Numbered from the stretch's first letter, positions 30,412 through 38,821 are shown. The stretch is 64,000 nucleotides of DNA from Micropruina sonneratiae (GCF_025972045.1 NZ_JAPDHX010000005.1:186001-250000), one strand, 5' to 3'. Numbers and translations: made by a program. The notes: generated from the letters alone by a model not told the origin.

Positions 30412-32836
30412 TGTCCTCGACGGTCTTGTCCGGACGCCAGCCCCGCCACACCGGCATCCGCAGCCGGCCGGCGTTGGTCCACACCCCGTAGCTGACCTCG
30501 CCGACCAGGATCGGTTCGACCCAGTGGGCGCCCTTGGCGTCCTGCCGGGGGATGTCGGGCACGGCGGTGCCCGGCACCTCGATCTCGGACAGTACGAGCC
30601 TGGTGTCGGCCAGGTCCTTCTCGGTGAAGCCGGTACCGACCCGGCCCACGTAGCTGAGCGCGCCGGTGGCGTCCGGCACCGCCATCAGCAACGCGCCGAT
30701 GGTGCGTGCCCGGGCGCTCTCGCCGGGCGCCCAGCCGACGATCACCACCTCCTGGGTGAGGACATGCTTGATCTTGATCCAGGTGTGGCCCCGGCGGCCG
30801 GGCTGGTAGACGCTGTCGGCGCGCTTGGCGACCACACCCTCCAGGCCCAGTTCGCGGCTGATGGCCAGCGCCTCGTCGGCGTCGGTGCCCAGTTGCTCGC
30901 CGAGGTGGACGCGACGGGTGCCGTCACCGATCAGGGCGGCCAGCCTCTCCCGCCGGGTCGTATACGGCTCACGAAGTAGCGAGCGGGCGTCCAGCCGCAG
31001 CAGGTCGAAGGCCATGTAGTGCGCCTCGCCCGGGTACTGGCTGCGGTTCTGCAGCTTCTCGAAGCTGGGGCGTCCCTGCTCATCGAGCAGGACCACCTCG
31101 CCGTCGAGAATGGCGTCGTGTCCCTCGATGAGGGCGCCGAGTTCGGCCAGTTCGGGAAAGTCGCGGGTCAGGTCGAGACCCCGCCGGCTGGTCAACCTGA
31201 CCTCGCCGCCGGCGACCGTCGCGATGGCGCGGTAGCCGTCCCACTTCACTTCGAACACCCAGCCCTCGCCCTGCACGTCGGCGGCGGTGCCGGCCGTGGC
31301 GAGCATCGGCGCGACGGAGGTGTCGGGCTCAGCGTCGGTGACCTGCGCCGCACCCGACGCGTCCCCCGACTCCCCCGACCCCACCTCGGTGTCGTCCGGC
31401 TCTGCCGGCTTCATCAGGTGGATCAGCCAGTTCTTCTCCTCGCCGCCCATCCGAGTGTGCAGCAGCGCGAACCGGCGCGGGACCCCGCCCAGACCGCCGC
31501 CGGGGCGTCCGGTCAGGGTGGCGATCACCTCCCTGCCGTCGCGCCACTTCTCCAGCTGATAGGTTCCGGCGTCCCAGATGTCGACGTGCCCGCCGCCGTA
31601 CTCGCCTTTGGGGATGTCACCCTCGAAGCTGCCGTACTCGAGCGGATGGTCCTCGGTCTGCACCGCGAGGTGGTTGACGTCGGGGTCGGTCGGCGGCCCC
31701 TTGGGGATCGCCCACGACACCAGCACCCCGTCGTGCTCGAGCCGGAAGTCGTAGTGCAGCCGGCGGGCGTGGTGCTCCTGGATGACGAACGAGTTGCCGT
31801 CCGGACGCGGTTGCGGCGGCTGTTGCGGGACGGGCTCGGGGGTCCGGCCGGCGTCCCGCATCGAGCGGTAGGTGGCGAGGCGGTCTGACCCGGCTGCCGA
31901 CGACTCCGGCCTGAAATGGAGACTGTCCCCATTATCGGCCGCACCGTCGGACGTCCCCTCCAACGCCGCCATCGGGTCGCCGAGCGAGGCGACCCGTTCG
32001 AGCACCTCGTCGAACTCCAACTGGCGCAGCCCGGAATCCAGCTCGTCCCAGGCGCGGGGTGCGGCCACCGTCGGGTGCTCGCGGCCGCGCAGCGAATAGG
32101 GCGCGATGGTGGTCTTGGCGGCGTTGTTCTGGCTCCAGTCGAGCAGCACCTTGCCCTCGCGCAGCGTCTTCTTCATGTCGCTGACGACCAGTGCGGGGTG
32201 CATCGCCTCCATCGACCGGGCCAGCTCGTGCGCCCACGCCGACACCTCGTCGGAGGTCATCGCCGCCTCCAGGGCGGCGTACAGGTGGATGCCCTTGCTG
32301 CCGCTGGTCACCGGGACGGACGCGAAGCCGACGGCGTCCAGCACCTCGCGCAGCAGCTGCGCCACCTCGACGCACTGCTCGATGCCGGCGCCCGTGCCCG
32401 GGTCGAGGTCGATCACCAGCCTGTTCGGCGGCTGCACCTCGCCGTCGAGCACCGTCCACTGCGGCACGTGCAACTCGAGCGCGGCCAGTTGGGCTAGCCA
32501 GACCAGGGTCGCGGCGTCGTCGATCAGCGGATAGGTGTTGTCGCCCTCGCTGTGCTCGATGGTGAACGTGCGCACCCAGCCCGGCGTCGACTTCGGGTCG
32601 AGGTTCTTGTGGAAGAAGGGCGTCTGCGGGTGCTCGCGGGTGCCGACGCCGTTGGGCCACCGTTTCCGGGTCGCCGGACGCCCCCGGGCGTGCGGCAGGA
32701 ACACCGGCGCGATCGCCTGGTAGTAGGCGATCACGTCGCCCTTGGTGGTGCCCGTGGCCGGGTAGAGCACCTTGTCGAGGTTGGTCACCTTGACCCTGCG
32801 ACCTTCGATCTCGAGGTGCTGCTCGGACGGGCTCAT
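30395..32836 (-). CDS. ligD: multifunctional DNA ligase D (polymerase, phosphoesterase, ligase)
   Basis: An 813-residue end-joining enzyme with domains in the order polymerase (about 1-290), 3'-phosphoesterase (about 335-480) and ATP-dependent ligase (about 515-813). This is the order of the mycobacterial enzyme. The polymerase has PPNRLVIDLDPGTGAG with the metal aspartates and SGSKGIHLYAALE. The phosphoesterase has FVIQEHHARRLHYDFRLEHD. The ligase has WVFEVKWDGYRAIATVAGGE with the AMP-accepting Lys, and LEGVVAKRADSVYQPGRRGH. It normally works with Ku; no ku gene is in the window. ATG at 32836 was preferred over GTG at 32857 because CACACT lies seven bases upstream. Confidence 0.93.
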   Translation of the reverse strand: MSPSEQHLEIEGRRVKVTNLDKVLYPATGTTKGDVIAYYQAIAPVFLPHARGRPATRKRWPNGVGTREHPQTPFFHKNLDPKSTPGWVRTFTIEHSEGDNTYPLIDDAATLVWLAQLAALELHVPQWTVLDGEVQPPNRLVIDLDPGTGAGIEQCVEVAQLLREVLDAVGFASVPVTSGSKGIHLYAALEAAMTSDEVSAWAHELARSMEAMHPALVVSDMKKTLREGKVLLDWSQNNAAKTTIAPYSLRGREHPTVAAPRAWDELDSGLRQLEFDEVLERVASLGDPMAALEGTSDGAADNGDSLHFRPESSAAGSDRLATYRSMRDAGRTPEPVPQQPPQPRPDGNSFVIQEHHARRLHYDFRLEHDGVLVSWAIPKGPPTDPDVNHLAVQTEDHPLEYGSFEGDIPKGEYGGGHVDIWDAGTYQLEKWRDGREVIATLTGRPGGGLGGVPRRFALLHTRMGGEEKNWLIHLMKPAEPDDTEVGSGESGDASGAAQVTDAEPDTSVAPMLATAGTAADVQGEGWVFEVKWDGYRAIATVAGGEVRLTSRRGLDLTRDFPELAELGALIEGHDAILDGEVVLLDEQGRPSFEKLQNRSQYPGEAHYMAFDLLRLDARSLLREPYTTRRERLAALIGDGTRRVHLGEQLGTDADEALAISRELGLEGVVAKRADSVYQPGRRGHTWIKIKHVLTQEVVIVGWAPGESARARTIGALLMAVPDATGALSYVGRVGTGFTEKDLADTRLVLSEIEVPGTAVPDIPRQDAKGAHWVEPILVGEVSYGVWTNAGRLRMPVWRGWRPDKTVEDISLPD

Positions 32837-32843
32837 GTCCGCC

Positions 32844-32849
32844 AGTGTG
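32844..32849 (-). promoter_or_regulatory. possible -10 hexamer CACACT of a leaderless transcript
   Basis: On the minus strand CACACT, seven bases, then the ligD ATG at 32836. The same hexamer precedes the NAGS-like gene at 8958. Confidence 0.4.
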
Positions 32850-32876
32850 GCAGTCACCGCCTCGGATCACCCGTGA

Positions 32877-32882
32877 CAGACT
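32877..32882 (+). promoter_or_regulatory. probable -10 hexamer CAGACT of a leaderless transcript
   Basis: CAGACT, six bases (CGCTCC), then the ATG at 32889. It is back to back with the ligD promoter. Confidence 0.6.
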
Positions 32883-32888
32883 CGCTCC

Positions 32889-33728
32889 ATGGACCGGCGC
32901 AGCGACGACCGTTACGTCAAGGACTCCACCTGGGCGACCCTGCCCGCCGTGCTCCTGGGGCTGTCGGCGATGTTCTTCCTGGTCTTCCGCGAACCGTTGG
33001 CCGGTACGTTCATGCTGGCCTCGGGTGTCTTCGGCGCCTGGTTGTGCGACTTCACCACCCTCTCCGACGGCCTGCTGCCCGACCTGACCGCGGTGGCGTC
33101 CGGGATCATCGTGCTCAGCCTGTCCGACCTGGCCGCCGACCTGTCCGACGCGGGCATGGTCCGGTTCACCGTGGTGCTCTCAGCGGCGCTGATCGTGCCC
33201 TACGTGCTGGTGCGCTGGGTGTTCCGTCGTGACCCGATCGTGTTCCCGTGGGGCGGATGGCGGTGGAACCGTGCCCAATGGACCTACCTGGGGGTAGTGG
33301 TGGTGGCCGGCTACCTCATCCTGCCGTGGTATTTCCTGAGCACCGGGGTCTACCAGAACTGGCCCGCGATCCACACCACCGACGAGGTGGCCCGGCTGTT
33401 CATCGGGGTGAACGCGGTCGGCATCTGGGACGAGCTGTTCTTCATCTGCACTGTGTTCGCCCTCTACCGGCGGCATTTCAAGCTGTGGCAGGCCAACCTG
33501 CTGCAGGCCATGATCTTCGTGTCGTTCCTGTGGGAACTCGGCTACCAGTCCTGGGGGCCGCTGCTGACCATCCCGTTCGCGCTGGTGCAGGGCGCGATCT
33601 TCCAGCTCACCAAGAACCTCGCCTACGTCATCACCGTGCACCTGCTGTTCGACGTGGTGGTCTTCCTGGTGCTGCTGCACGGCCACAACCCCGAGTGGCC
33701 GACAATTCTGCTCACCCCGGCCGGCTGA
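32889..33728 (+). CDS. CPBP-like intramembrane protease family protein
   Basis: A 279-residue membrane protein with about eight helices. GIWDELFFICTVFALYRRHF near residue 180 resembles the CPBP motif but with Asp-Glu where EE is usual. ALVQGAIFQLTKNLAYVITV and VHLLFDVVVFLVLL near the C-terminus supply the conserved His and an Asp. The Arg normally following EE-x3 is absent (FFICT), so proteolytic activity is doubtful. The start follows a leaderless hexamer and it is divergent from ligD. I infer no partner. Confidence 0.65.
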   Translation: MDRRSDDRYVKDSTWATLPAVLLGLSAMFFLVFREPLAGTFMLASGVFGAWLCDFTTLSDGLLPDLTAVASGIIVLSLSDLAADLSDAGMVRFTVVLSAALIVPYVLVRWVFRRDPIVFPWGGWRWNRAQWTYLGVVVVAGYLILPWYFLSTGVYQNWPAIHTTDEVARLFIGVNAVGIWDELFFICTVFALYRRHFKLWQANLLQAMIFVSFLWELGYQSWGPLLTIPFALVQGAIFQLTKNLAYVITVHLLFDVVVFLVLLHGHNPEWPTILLTPAG

Positions 33729-33737
33729 CGGCTCCCG

Positions 33738-34271
33738 TCAGGCCGCGACGAAGAGGGCCAGCACGGCGGTGTCGGCGTCCTCGTAGGGGTCGATGCCGGC
33801 CCGGCTGACCATGCGGGTGATGTTGCCGCGGCGGTCGGCCTCGACCCAGGCCGCCCGGTGCTCCAGGCCCAGGTGCGGAATGCCGGGCAACAGCACACAA
33901 CCGGCGGCCACGTCGTCGGAGTCGGGCAGCGACGGCCGGATCTCGTTCGGCGGGTGCAGCACGATCAGGCCCGGCGGCTGGTGACGGGCGAACTGGCCCG
34001 GGGACACCGCGTTCTCGCCCAGTACCGGCCCCTCGGCCAGAACCAGCCCGACCGCCCCGGGCACCGGTTCGTCGGGCAGCTCCTCACGCACCCGGAACAC
34101 GGTGCTGGTGGGCAGCATCCCTGGCACGGTCGCCATCCGCACCGCGAGCAGCAGGAACCGTGCCCATTCGACGGTGTTGGCGGGCCAACGGCCGGAGACC
34201 AGGAACCCGCCCAGCCTGCCCTGGGCCTGGAAGGGGGACACCTCGACAGGGAGATCCTCTGGCTCGTTCAC
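33738..34271 (-). CDS. conserved hypothetical protein, 177 residues
   Basis: A soluble, mildly acidic protein with no family I can name. Visible features are GRLGGFLVSGRWPANTVEWA near the N-terminus, RFLLLAVRMATVPGMLPTST as one long helix, a Pro-rich middle (ARHQPPGLIVLHPPNEIRPS) and a C-terminal ITRMVSRAGIDPYEDADTAV. A GTG start was chosen because GGAGGAGGCG stands before it. The gene converges with the CPBP-like gene (stops nine bases apart) and is divergent from DUF6421. Confidence 0.6.
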   Translation of the reverse strand: MNEPEDLPVEVSPFQAQGRLGGFLVSGRWPANTVEWARFLLLAVRMATVPGMLPTSTVFRVREELPDEPVPGAVGLVLAEGPVLGENAVSPGQFARHQPPGLIVLHPPNEIRPSLPDSDDVAAGCVLLPGIPHLGLEHRAAWVEADRRGNITRMVSRAGIDPYEDADTAVLALFVAA

Positions 34272-34374
34272 GTCGCTCGCCTCCTCCACCCAACCACCGG
34301 TTCCGTCATGGTGAATCACGGGCTGGCTAGCACACAAGCCCCCTCGAGTGCCAACCCTCAACCGTTACCTGAAC

Positions 34375-34390
34375 GGAACGCAGACGTTCC
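34375..34390. promoter_or_regulatory. perfect palindrome GGAACG-CAGA-CGTTCC
   Basis: Six paired bases around a four-base centre in the AT-rich region before the DUF6421 gene. It may be an operator; the binding protein is unknown. Confidence 0.45.
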
Positions 34391-34428
34391 GAGGTCAAAA
34401 CGAGACCGTAATATTTGTCGTCAAACAT

Positions 34429-34445
34429 GGTTGTAACGAACAACC
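34429..34445. promoter_or_regulatory. perfect palindrome GGTTGT-AACGA-ACAACC
   Basis: Six paired bases around five, 68 bases before the DUF6421 start. With the palindrome at 34375 it gives two distinct operator-like sites in one 240-base promoter region. Confidence 0.45.
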
Positions 34446-34512
34446 AAGCGTCATCTTGGCGAAACGGACGTCGATACTTCCGTTTCCAGCGAGCATCATG
34501 TGAGAATCAGCC

Positions 34513-35889
34513 ATGACAACCGTCGTCGAACCCGTCGTGTCGGAGCTCACCCAGCACCCCGCCTGGCTCCGGATCAAGGACGCCGCCACCGCACTCCAGA
34601 CCCTGCAATCGGCCACCGGCGCCGTGGACGATGCGGCCTCGCACGATCGGGCCGCCGCCCTGGTCGGCGACCTGACCGCCGGCATCGCCGAACTGGCCCC
34701 GCTGTTCCCCCACGACGCCGGCTACCTGGACGCCGTCCGCGTCGACTTCGACCGCTGGGCCACCGACGGCTTCGGCGAACCCGACTTCCACGACTCACTA
34801 GTCGCGTTCCAGCCGCAGCTCGACCGGGTCGACGGGCTGACCCACCTGATCGTCTTCCCGATGTACACCCAGAACGGCTCGCGCAGCCGGTTGGTCGAGG
34901 CCGTGCTGGTGCAGGTGATCTGGCCCGACTTCGTGGCCGACCTCGAGGCGTCCGAGTTCAGCAACAAGCTGTTCGTGCCGATCCGCTTCCTCGACTTCAC
35001 CGCCGGCTACGACACCAACTCGGCGGTGCTGTTCCCCGAGACCGTGGCGATGCGGCAGCTGCCGACGTTCACCTGGGGTGCGATCTTCGCCGACCGCGAG
35101 GCGGCGCGGTTCCGCCGGGTGGTGCGCGCCGCGGTCGAGGTGACCAAGTTGGACCTGCCCGCCGAGGCGGCCGAGTTGCTCGACGACCAGTCGCTCACCG
35201 AAGAGACCTTTGTGATGTGGGATCTCATCCACGACCGCACCCACATGCGTGGCGACCTGCCGTTCGACCCGTTCATGATCAAGCAGCGGATGCCCTTCTT
35301 TCTCTATTCGCTGGAGGAGTTGCGCTGCGACCTGACCGCGTTCCGCGAGGCGTCCGCGATCGACCGCCGGGTCGCTGCGCTGAGCGAGCCCTCCGCCGAT
35401 GACGTGGCGCTGGCCCACCACGCCCGGCTGGTGCAGTACTGCGTGATCTTCGACCGGATCTTCCGTTTCGCGATCACCGGCAGCCGAGTGCGCAACTACG
35501 ACGGCCTGGGCGGACAGTTGCTGTTCGCCTGGCTGCACCAGCATCACGTGCTGCACTGGACCGACACCCGGCTCGCCTTCGACTGGGAGCAGGTGCCGGA
35601 CTGCGTGAACGCCCTGGGCGCCGAGATCGAGCAGCTCTACTGGCGCTCGATCGACCGGCCCAAGATCGCCCACTGGCTGGCCGCCTACGAACTCGTCGCC
35701 GGCACGCTCGAGCCGCACCCGGCGTCCGCCTGGAAGGCCGGTGACCTACCGCTGACCGGGCTGCCCCGCGAGCTCACCGACAAGGTGCTCGACGACGAGT
35801 TCCCGCTAAGCATGTTCTACGAGGCGTTCGAGAAGAAGATGCGCGACGTCATCGCCTCCACCTCGGGCATCACCGGCGTGGACGCCTGA
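34513..35889 (+). CDS. DUF6421 family protein
   Basis: A 458-residue soluble protein recognised as DUF6421, an actinobacterial family of unknown function usually encoded just before a short-chain dehydrogenase, as here. Notable blocks: LTHLIVFPMYTQNGSRSRLV, FVPIRFLDFTAGYDTNSAVL, FPETVAMRQLPTFTWGAIFA, and WDLIHDRTHMRGDLPFDPFM followed by SLEELRCDLTAFREA. The His-rich HDRTHMRGD with a Glu 30 residues on looks like a metal site, but this is inference. ATG 34513 follows GAGAATCAGCC. The SDR gene overlaps its stop by one base. Two palindromes upstream suggest tight regulation. Confidence 0.8.
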   Translation: MTTVVEPVVSELTQHPAWLRIKDAATALQTLQSATGAVDDAASHDRAAALVGDLTAGIAELAPLFPHDAGYLDAVRVDFDRWATDGFGEPDFHDSLVAFQPQLDRVDGLTHLIVFPMYTQNGSRSRLVEAVLVQVIWPDFVADLEASEFSNKLFVPIRFLDFTAGYDTNSAVLFPETVAMRQLPTFTWGAIFADREAARFRRVVRAAVEVTKLDLPAEAAELLDDQSLTEETFVMWDLIHDRTHMRGDLPFDPFMIKQRMPFFLYSLEELRCDLTAFREASAIDRRVAALSEPSADDVALAHHARLVQYCVIFDRIFRFAITGSRVRNYDGLGGQLLFAWLHQHHVLHWTDTRLAFDWEQVPDCVNALGAEIEQLYWRSIDRPKIAHWLAAYELVAGTLEPHPASAWKAGDLPLTGLPRELTDKVLDDEFPLSMFYEAFEKKMRDVIASTSGITGVDA

Positions 35890-36461
35890 TGCGGGTGGTG
35901 ATCGCCGGCGCGGGCAGCGCGCTGGGGGACGCCACCGCCGCCGCTCTCCGGGCGGCGGGCCACGAGGCGATCGAGGTCGGGCCCGAGCAGTGCGATCTGC
36001 GCGACTTCGCGGCGGTGCAGGAACTGGCCGCCGAACTGGGCGCCGTGGACGGCGTGGTCCACCTGGTCGGCGGCTGGCGCGGCGGCGGTGGCCTGGCCGG
36101 CCAGACAGACGAGGACTGGGACTGGCTGCAGACCATGCTGGTCGGCACCCTGCGCAACACGACCCGCGCCTTCGTGGACGCCGTCGGCGCCGCGCCTGCC
36201 GGCCGGTTCGCGATCGTCTCGCAGGCCGGGGTGGCCCGGCCGACCGCGGGCAACGCCAACTACCTGGCCGCCAAGGCGGCCGCCGAGACCTGGCTGCTGG
36301 CGGTCGGGCACGCGCTGCGCGACACCCCCGCCACGGTGCACGTCGAGCGGGTGGTGGCGCTGTATTCCGACGCCGATGCGGCCGCCTACCCCGACCGGGA
36401 TTTTTCGCGTCACACCCATGTCGACGAGCTCGGCGGCCGCCTCGCGGCGCTGTTCGACTGA
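35889..36461 (+). CDS. short-chain dehydrogenase/reductase partner of DUF6421
   Basis: A 190-residue Rossmann enzyme, short for the SDR family (usually about 250). The cofactor loop is MRVVIAGAGSALGDATAAAL, LVGGWRGGGGLAGQTDEDWD follows strand four, IVSQAGVARPTAGNANYLAA contains the catalytic Ser and Tyr, and KAAAETWLLAVGHAL the Lys. So the triad is intact while the substrate loop and C-terminus are reduced. It overlaps the DUF6421 stop by one base, so the two are made as a pair. The reaction is unknown. Confidence 0.8.
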   Translation: MRVVIAGAGSALGDATAAALRAAGHEAIEVGPEQCDLRDFAAVQELAAELGAVDGVVHLVGGWRGGGGLAGQTDEDWDWLQTMLVGTLRNTTRAFVDAVGAAPAGRFAIVSQAGVARPTAGNANYLAAKAAAETWLLAVGHALRDTPATVHVERVVALYSDADAAAYPDRDFSRHTHVDELGGRLAALFD

Positions 36462-36506
36462 GCCGGCGAAGAGTTCTCCCCTGGTGCAAACCACCGTGTC
36501 AAAGGT

Positions 36507-36523
36507 GTCACCCGGTGGGTGAC
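36507..36523 (+). terminator. hairpin GTCACC-CGGTG-GGTGAC
   Basis: A perfect 6-bp stem with a five-base loop, 46 bases after the SDR stop. It could terminate the DUF6421-SDR transcript; no U-tract follows. Confidence 0.4.
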
Positions 36524-37080
36524 GCAGCGCTGGTGCAGATGCCCGGGCTTGGATTTAGTTTTCCTAAAATAGTCACCTTCAACGACTACGTCGAGACCCA
36601 CACCGACATCACCTACTCGGGGTTCCTGTTCGCGTCCGTGCGCGTCACGGTCACCCCCGGGCAGTCCTACGACCTGCAGTACCACGTCGGCACCGAGGTG
36701 TTCACCAGCACCGCGGCCGGCCAGTACTACCGGCTGCTCGGTGCGGCCCTGGTCACCGAGCAGCGCAGCTCGTACTCCGAGCCGGCACCCTGAGCCAGGC
36801 CGGTAAGACCCGCCCGGTGCACGCTTCGGCGACGGTCTACGACGGTGGCGTGAGCGGGGACGGCTCGACACAGGCCGCGACCCCGACGCCCACCCTGTCT
36901 GAGAGCACCTCCCAGACCCCGAGCCCGACTCCGAGCGTGACCGGCAGCACGCCGGCCACCTCGCCGACGACGAGCTCCCCGACCCCGCCGCCCGGCGATG
37001 GCCAACTGCCGCAGACCGGCACGGAGGCCAACCCCCTCGGTGTCGGCGTCGGCGTGGGGATCCGGGTGCGCCCCCGGATC
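36515..37080 (+). pseudogene. decayed LPXTG-type surface protein, C-terminal part
   Basis: One frame (36515-36793) gives FSFPKIVTFNDYVETHTDIT, then FLFASVRVTVTPGQSYDLQY and ends at a stop. A second frame continues the sense: TLSQAGKTRPVHASATVYDG, a Thr/Pro/Ser-rich stalk (TPTLSESTSQTPSPTPSVTG), and DGQLPQTGTEANPLG. LPQTG is a sortase sorting signal, but the hydrophobic helix and basic tail that should follow are lost; the text turns into arginine-rich nonsense and runs in frame into the next gene. At least two frame breaks are needed, so this is a remnant of a cell-wall anchored protein. An intact sortase is not in the window. Confidence 0.65.
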
Positions 37081-37128
37081 GCCACACCCCTAGCCAGGCC
37101 CCGTTTCCAGCGGTGGCGCAGGCGGTGG

Positions 37129-37134
37129 CAGGAT
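37129..37134 (+). promoter_or_regulatory. probable -10 hexamer CAGGAT of a leaderless transcript
   Basis: CAGGAT, six bases (GGCCGG), then the GTG of the threonine aldolase at 37141. The same hexamer and gap precede the LacI gene at 48562. Confidence 0.55.
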
Positions 37135-37140
37135 GGCCGG

Positions 37141-38199
37141 GTGCAACTCCATGATCCGGCCAGGCGCGGTTTCGCCAGCGACAACTACTCCGGCGTCCAC
37201 CCCGAGGTGCTGGACGCCCTCGCCGACGCCAACGGCGGACACCAATCCTCGTACGGCAACGACGCGTACACCGCCCGGCTGGCCGAGGTGGTCCGAGGAC
37301 ACTTCGGTGAGCAGGCGGAGACCTTCCCGGTGTTCAACGGCACCGGCGCCAACGTCACCGGCCTGCTGTCGGTGCTGCCGCGCTGGGGCGGGGTGGTGTG
37401 CGCGAAGAGTGCCCACATCAATGTCGACGAGGGTGGCGCGCCCGAGAAGGTAGCCGGCCTCAAGCTGTACCCGGTGGACACCCCCGACGGAAAGCTGACG
37501 CCGGAGCTGCTGGACGAACAGGCGTGGGGGTTCGGCGACGAGCACCGGGCGCAGCCTCTGGCCGTGTCCATCACCCAGTCCACCGAGCTCGGTACCCTCT
37601 ACACCCCCGACGAAATCGCCGCGCTCACCGAACACGCGCACGCCCTCGGCCTGGCGGTGCACGTGGACGGCGCCCGGCTCTCCAACGCGGCCGCCGCGCT
37701 GGGCGTCGGCTTCGCCGCCTTCACCACCGACGCCGGCGTCGACTTGGTCACCCTCGGCGGCACCAAGAACGGCGCGATGGGCGCCGAGGCAATCGTGGTG
37801 CTCGACCCCGAGCGCTGCCACGGCCTGACGTTCCTACGCAAGACGCACATGCAACTGGCCAGCAAGATGCGCTTCGTGTCGGCCCAGCTGGTCGCGCTGT
37901 ACGAGGGTGACCTGTGGCTACGCAGCGCCAGCCACGCGAACGCCATGGCGGCCCGACTGCGGGCGGCGGTCGAGAATGTCGACGGCGTTGAGTTCGCCTA
38001 CCCGACCCAGGCCAACGGCGTCTTCGCCCGGCTGCCGGCCGGGGTCGCCGACGTGGTGCGGCAGCGGTTCTTCTTCTACGACTGGGACGCCGCGGCCCGC
38101 GAGGTGCGCTGGATGTGCTCCTTCGACACCACCGAGGCCGACGTGGACGCCTTCGCCGCTCTGATCCGGCAGGCCTGCGCACGGGCCGTGCAGGGTTGA
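37141..38199 (+). CDS. ltaE: low-specificity L-threonine aldolase
   Basis: A 352-residue PLP enzyme of the beta-eliminating lyase group that splits threonine or allo-threonine into glycine and acetaldehyde. FASDNYSGVHPEVLDALADA, SSYGNDAYTARLAEVVRGHF and FNGTGANVTGLL form the N-terminal part; LAVHVDGARLSNAAAALGV carries the Asp that pairs with PLP; and LVTLGGTKNGAMGAEAIVVL has the Schiff-base Lys. The GTG start was chosen because the conserved protein begins there and a leaderless hexamer precedes it. The longer in-frame start includes the surface-protein remnant. A perfect 15-bp hairpin follows its stop. Confidence 0.93.
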   Translation: MQLHDPARRGFASDNYSGVHPEVLDALADANGGHQSSYGNDAYTARLAEVVRGHFGEQAETFPVFNGTGANVTGLLSVLPRWGGVVCAKSAHINVDEGGAPEKVAGLKLYPVDTPDGKLTPELLDEQAWGFGDEHRAQPLAVSITQSTELGTLYTPDEIAALTEHAHALGLAVHVDGARLSNAAAALGVGFAAFTTDAGVDLVTLGGTKNGAMGAEAIVVLDPERCHGLTFLRKTHMQLASKMRFVSAQLVALYEGDLWLRSASHANAMAARLRAAVENVDGVEFAYPTQANGVFARLPAGVADVVRQRFFFYDWDAAAREVRWMCSFDTTEADVDAFAALIRQACARAVQG

Positions 38200-38235
38200 T
38201 CCACATCGGGCACCGAACTCGGTGCCCGATGTGGA
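38200..38235. terminator. perfect 15-bp hairpin between converging genes
   Basis: TCCACATCGGGCACC (38200-38214) and its exact reverse complement (38221-38235) flank a six-base loop. It starts right after the ltaE stop and ends seven bases before the stop of the convergent YbaK gene. It is the strongest terminator candidate in the window and should act on both strands. Confidence 0.85.
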
Positions 38236-38242
38236 CCGACAC

Positions 38243-38785
38243 TCAGCCGACGTCGCGGGCCAGGTCGTCGACCCGCTCGGCGCCGGGCAGCGACAACAAT
38301 CCGCTGACCGGGATGAACAGCTTGGAGTGCCGCACGCCCGAGCCGATGCAGACCCAGTCGCGGTCGGCGACGGCGCCGTCGACCCAGACCGGCCAGCCCT
38401 CGGGCAGCCCGACGGGGTTGATGCCGCCGTACTCCATGCCGGTCGCCTCGACCGCATAGTCCATCGGCGCGAAGGACGCCTTGCGGGCGTCGAGGCGGCG
38501 GCGGATGACGCCGTTGACGTCGAGCCGGCGGTGGGCCAGCGTCATGCAGCACGCGTGCCGCTCGACGCCGGCCCGGGTGCCGCGCACGATCACCGCGTTC
38601 GCCGAGGCGTCCATCGGCACGCCGTAGTGGGCACACAGCTGCTCGGTGTCGGCGTGGGCCGGGTCGATCTCGGCCACCAGCGCCTCGGGGATGAGCCCGA
38701 TCGCCGCCGCCACCGGCGGCGCCAGCAGGTCGGGGCGCTGCGCGGCCGGCACGGCGTCCAGGGTTCCGAAGAGGGTGTCGGTCAT
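38243..38785 (-). CDS. YbaK/EbsC family aminoacyl-tRNA deacylase-like protein
   Basis: A 180-residue protein of the YbaK/ProX superfamily, which hydrolyses mischarged aminoacyl-tRNA (for example Cys-tRNA-Pro) or a related ester. Seen: TEQLCAHYGVPMDASANAVI, HACCMTLAHRRLDVNGVIRR, VEATGMEYGGINPVGLPEGW with the conserved Gly-Gly-x-x-Pro-x-Gly, and SGVRHSKLFIPVSGLLSLPG. The ATG at 38785 was chosen because CAGGAT lies seven bases upstream; an ATG nine bases earlier is in frame. It converges with ltaE across a perfect hairpin and is divergent from a GNAT gene. Confidence 0.85.
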   Translation of the reverse strand: MTDTLFGTLDAVPAAQRPDLLAPPVAAAIGLIPEALVAEIDPAHADTEQLCAHYGVPMDASANAVIVRGTRAGVERHACCMTLAHRRLDVNGVIRRRLDARKASFAPMDYAVEATGMEYGGINPVGLPEGWPVWVDGAVADRDWVCIGSGVRHSKLFIPVSGLLSLPGAERVDDLARDVG

Positions 38786-38792
38786 GGCGTCC

Positions 38793-38798
38793 ATCCTG
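38793..38798 (-). promoter_or_regulatory. possible -10 hexamer CAGGAT of a leaderless transcript
   Basis: On the minus strand CAGGAT, seven bases (GGACGCC), then the ATG of the YbaK gene at 38785. It overlaps the alternative upstream ATG. Confidence 0.45.
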
Positions 38799-38809
38799 CC
38801 GGGTACCCG

Positions 38810-38815
38810 TAGGGT
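38810..38815 (+). promoter_or_regulatory. probable -10 hexamer TAGGGT of a leaderless transcript
   Basis: TAGGGT, six bases (CGGCGC), then the ATG at 38822. Confidence 0.65.
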
Positions 38816-38821
38816 CGGCGC

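Noticed and set aside
30395-32836. A Ku partner gene next to ligD
   Set aside because: No protein with the Ku core signature is found anywhere in the window; it must be elsewhere if present.
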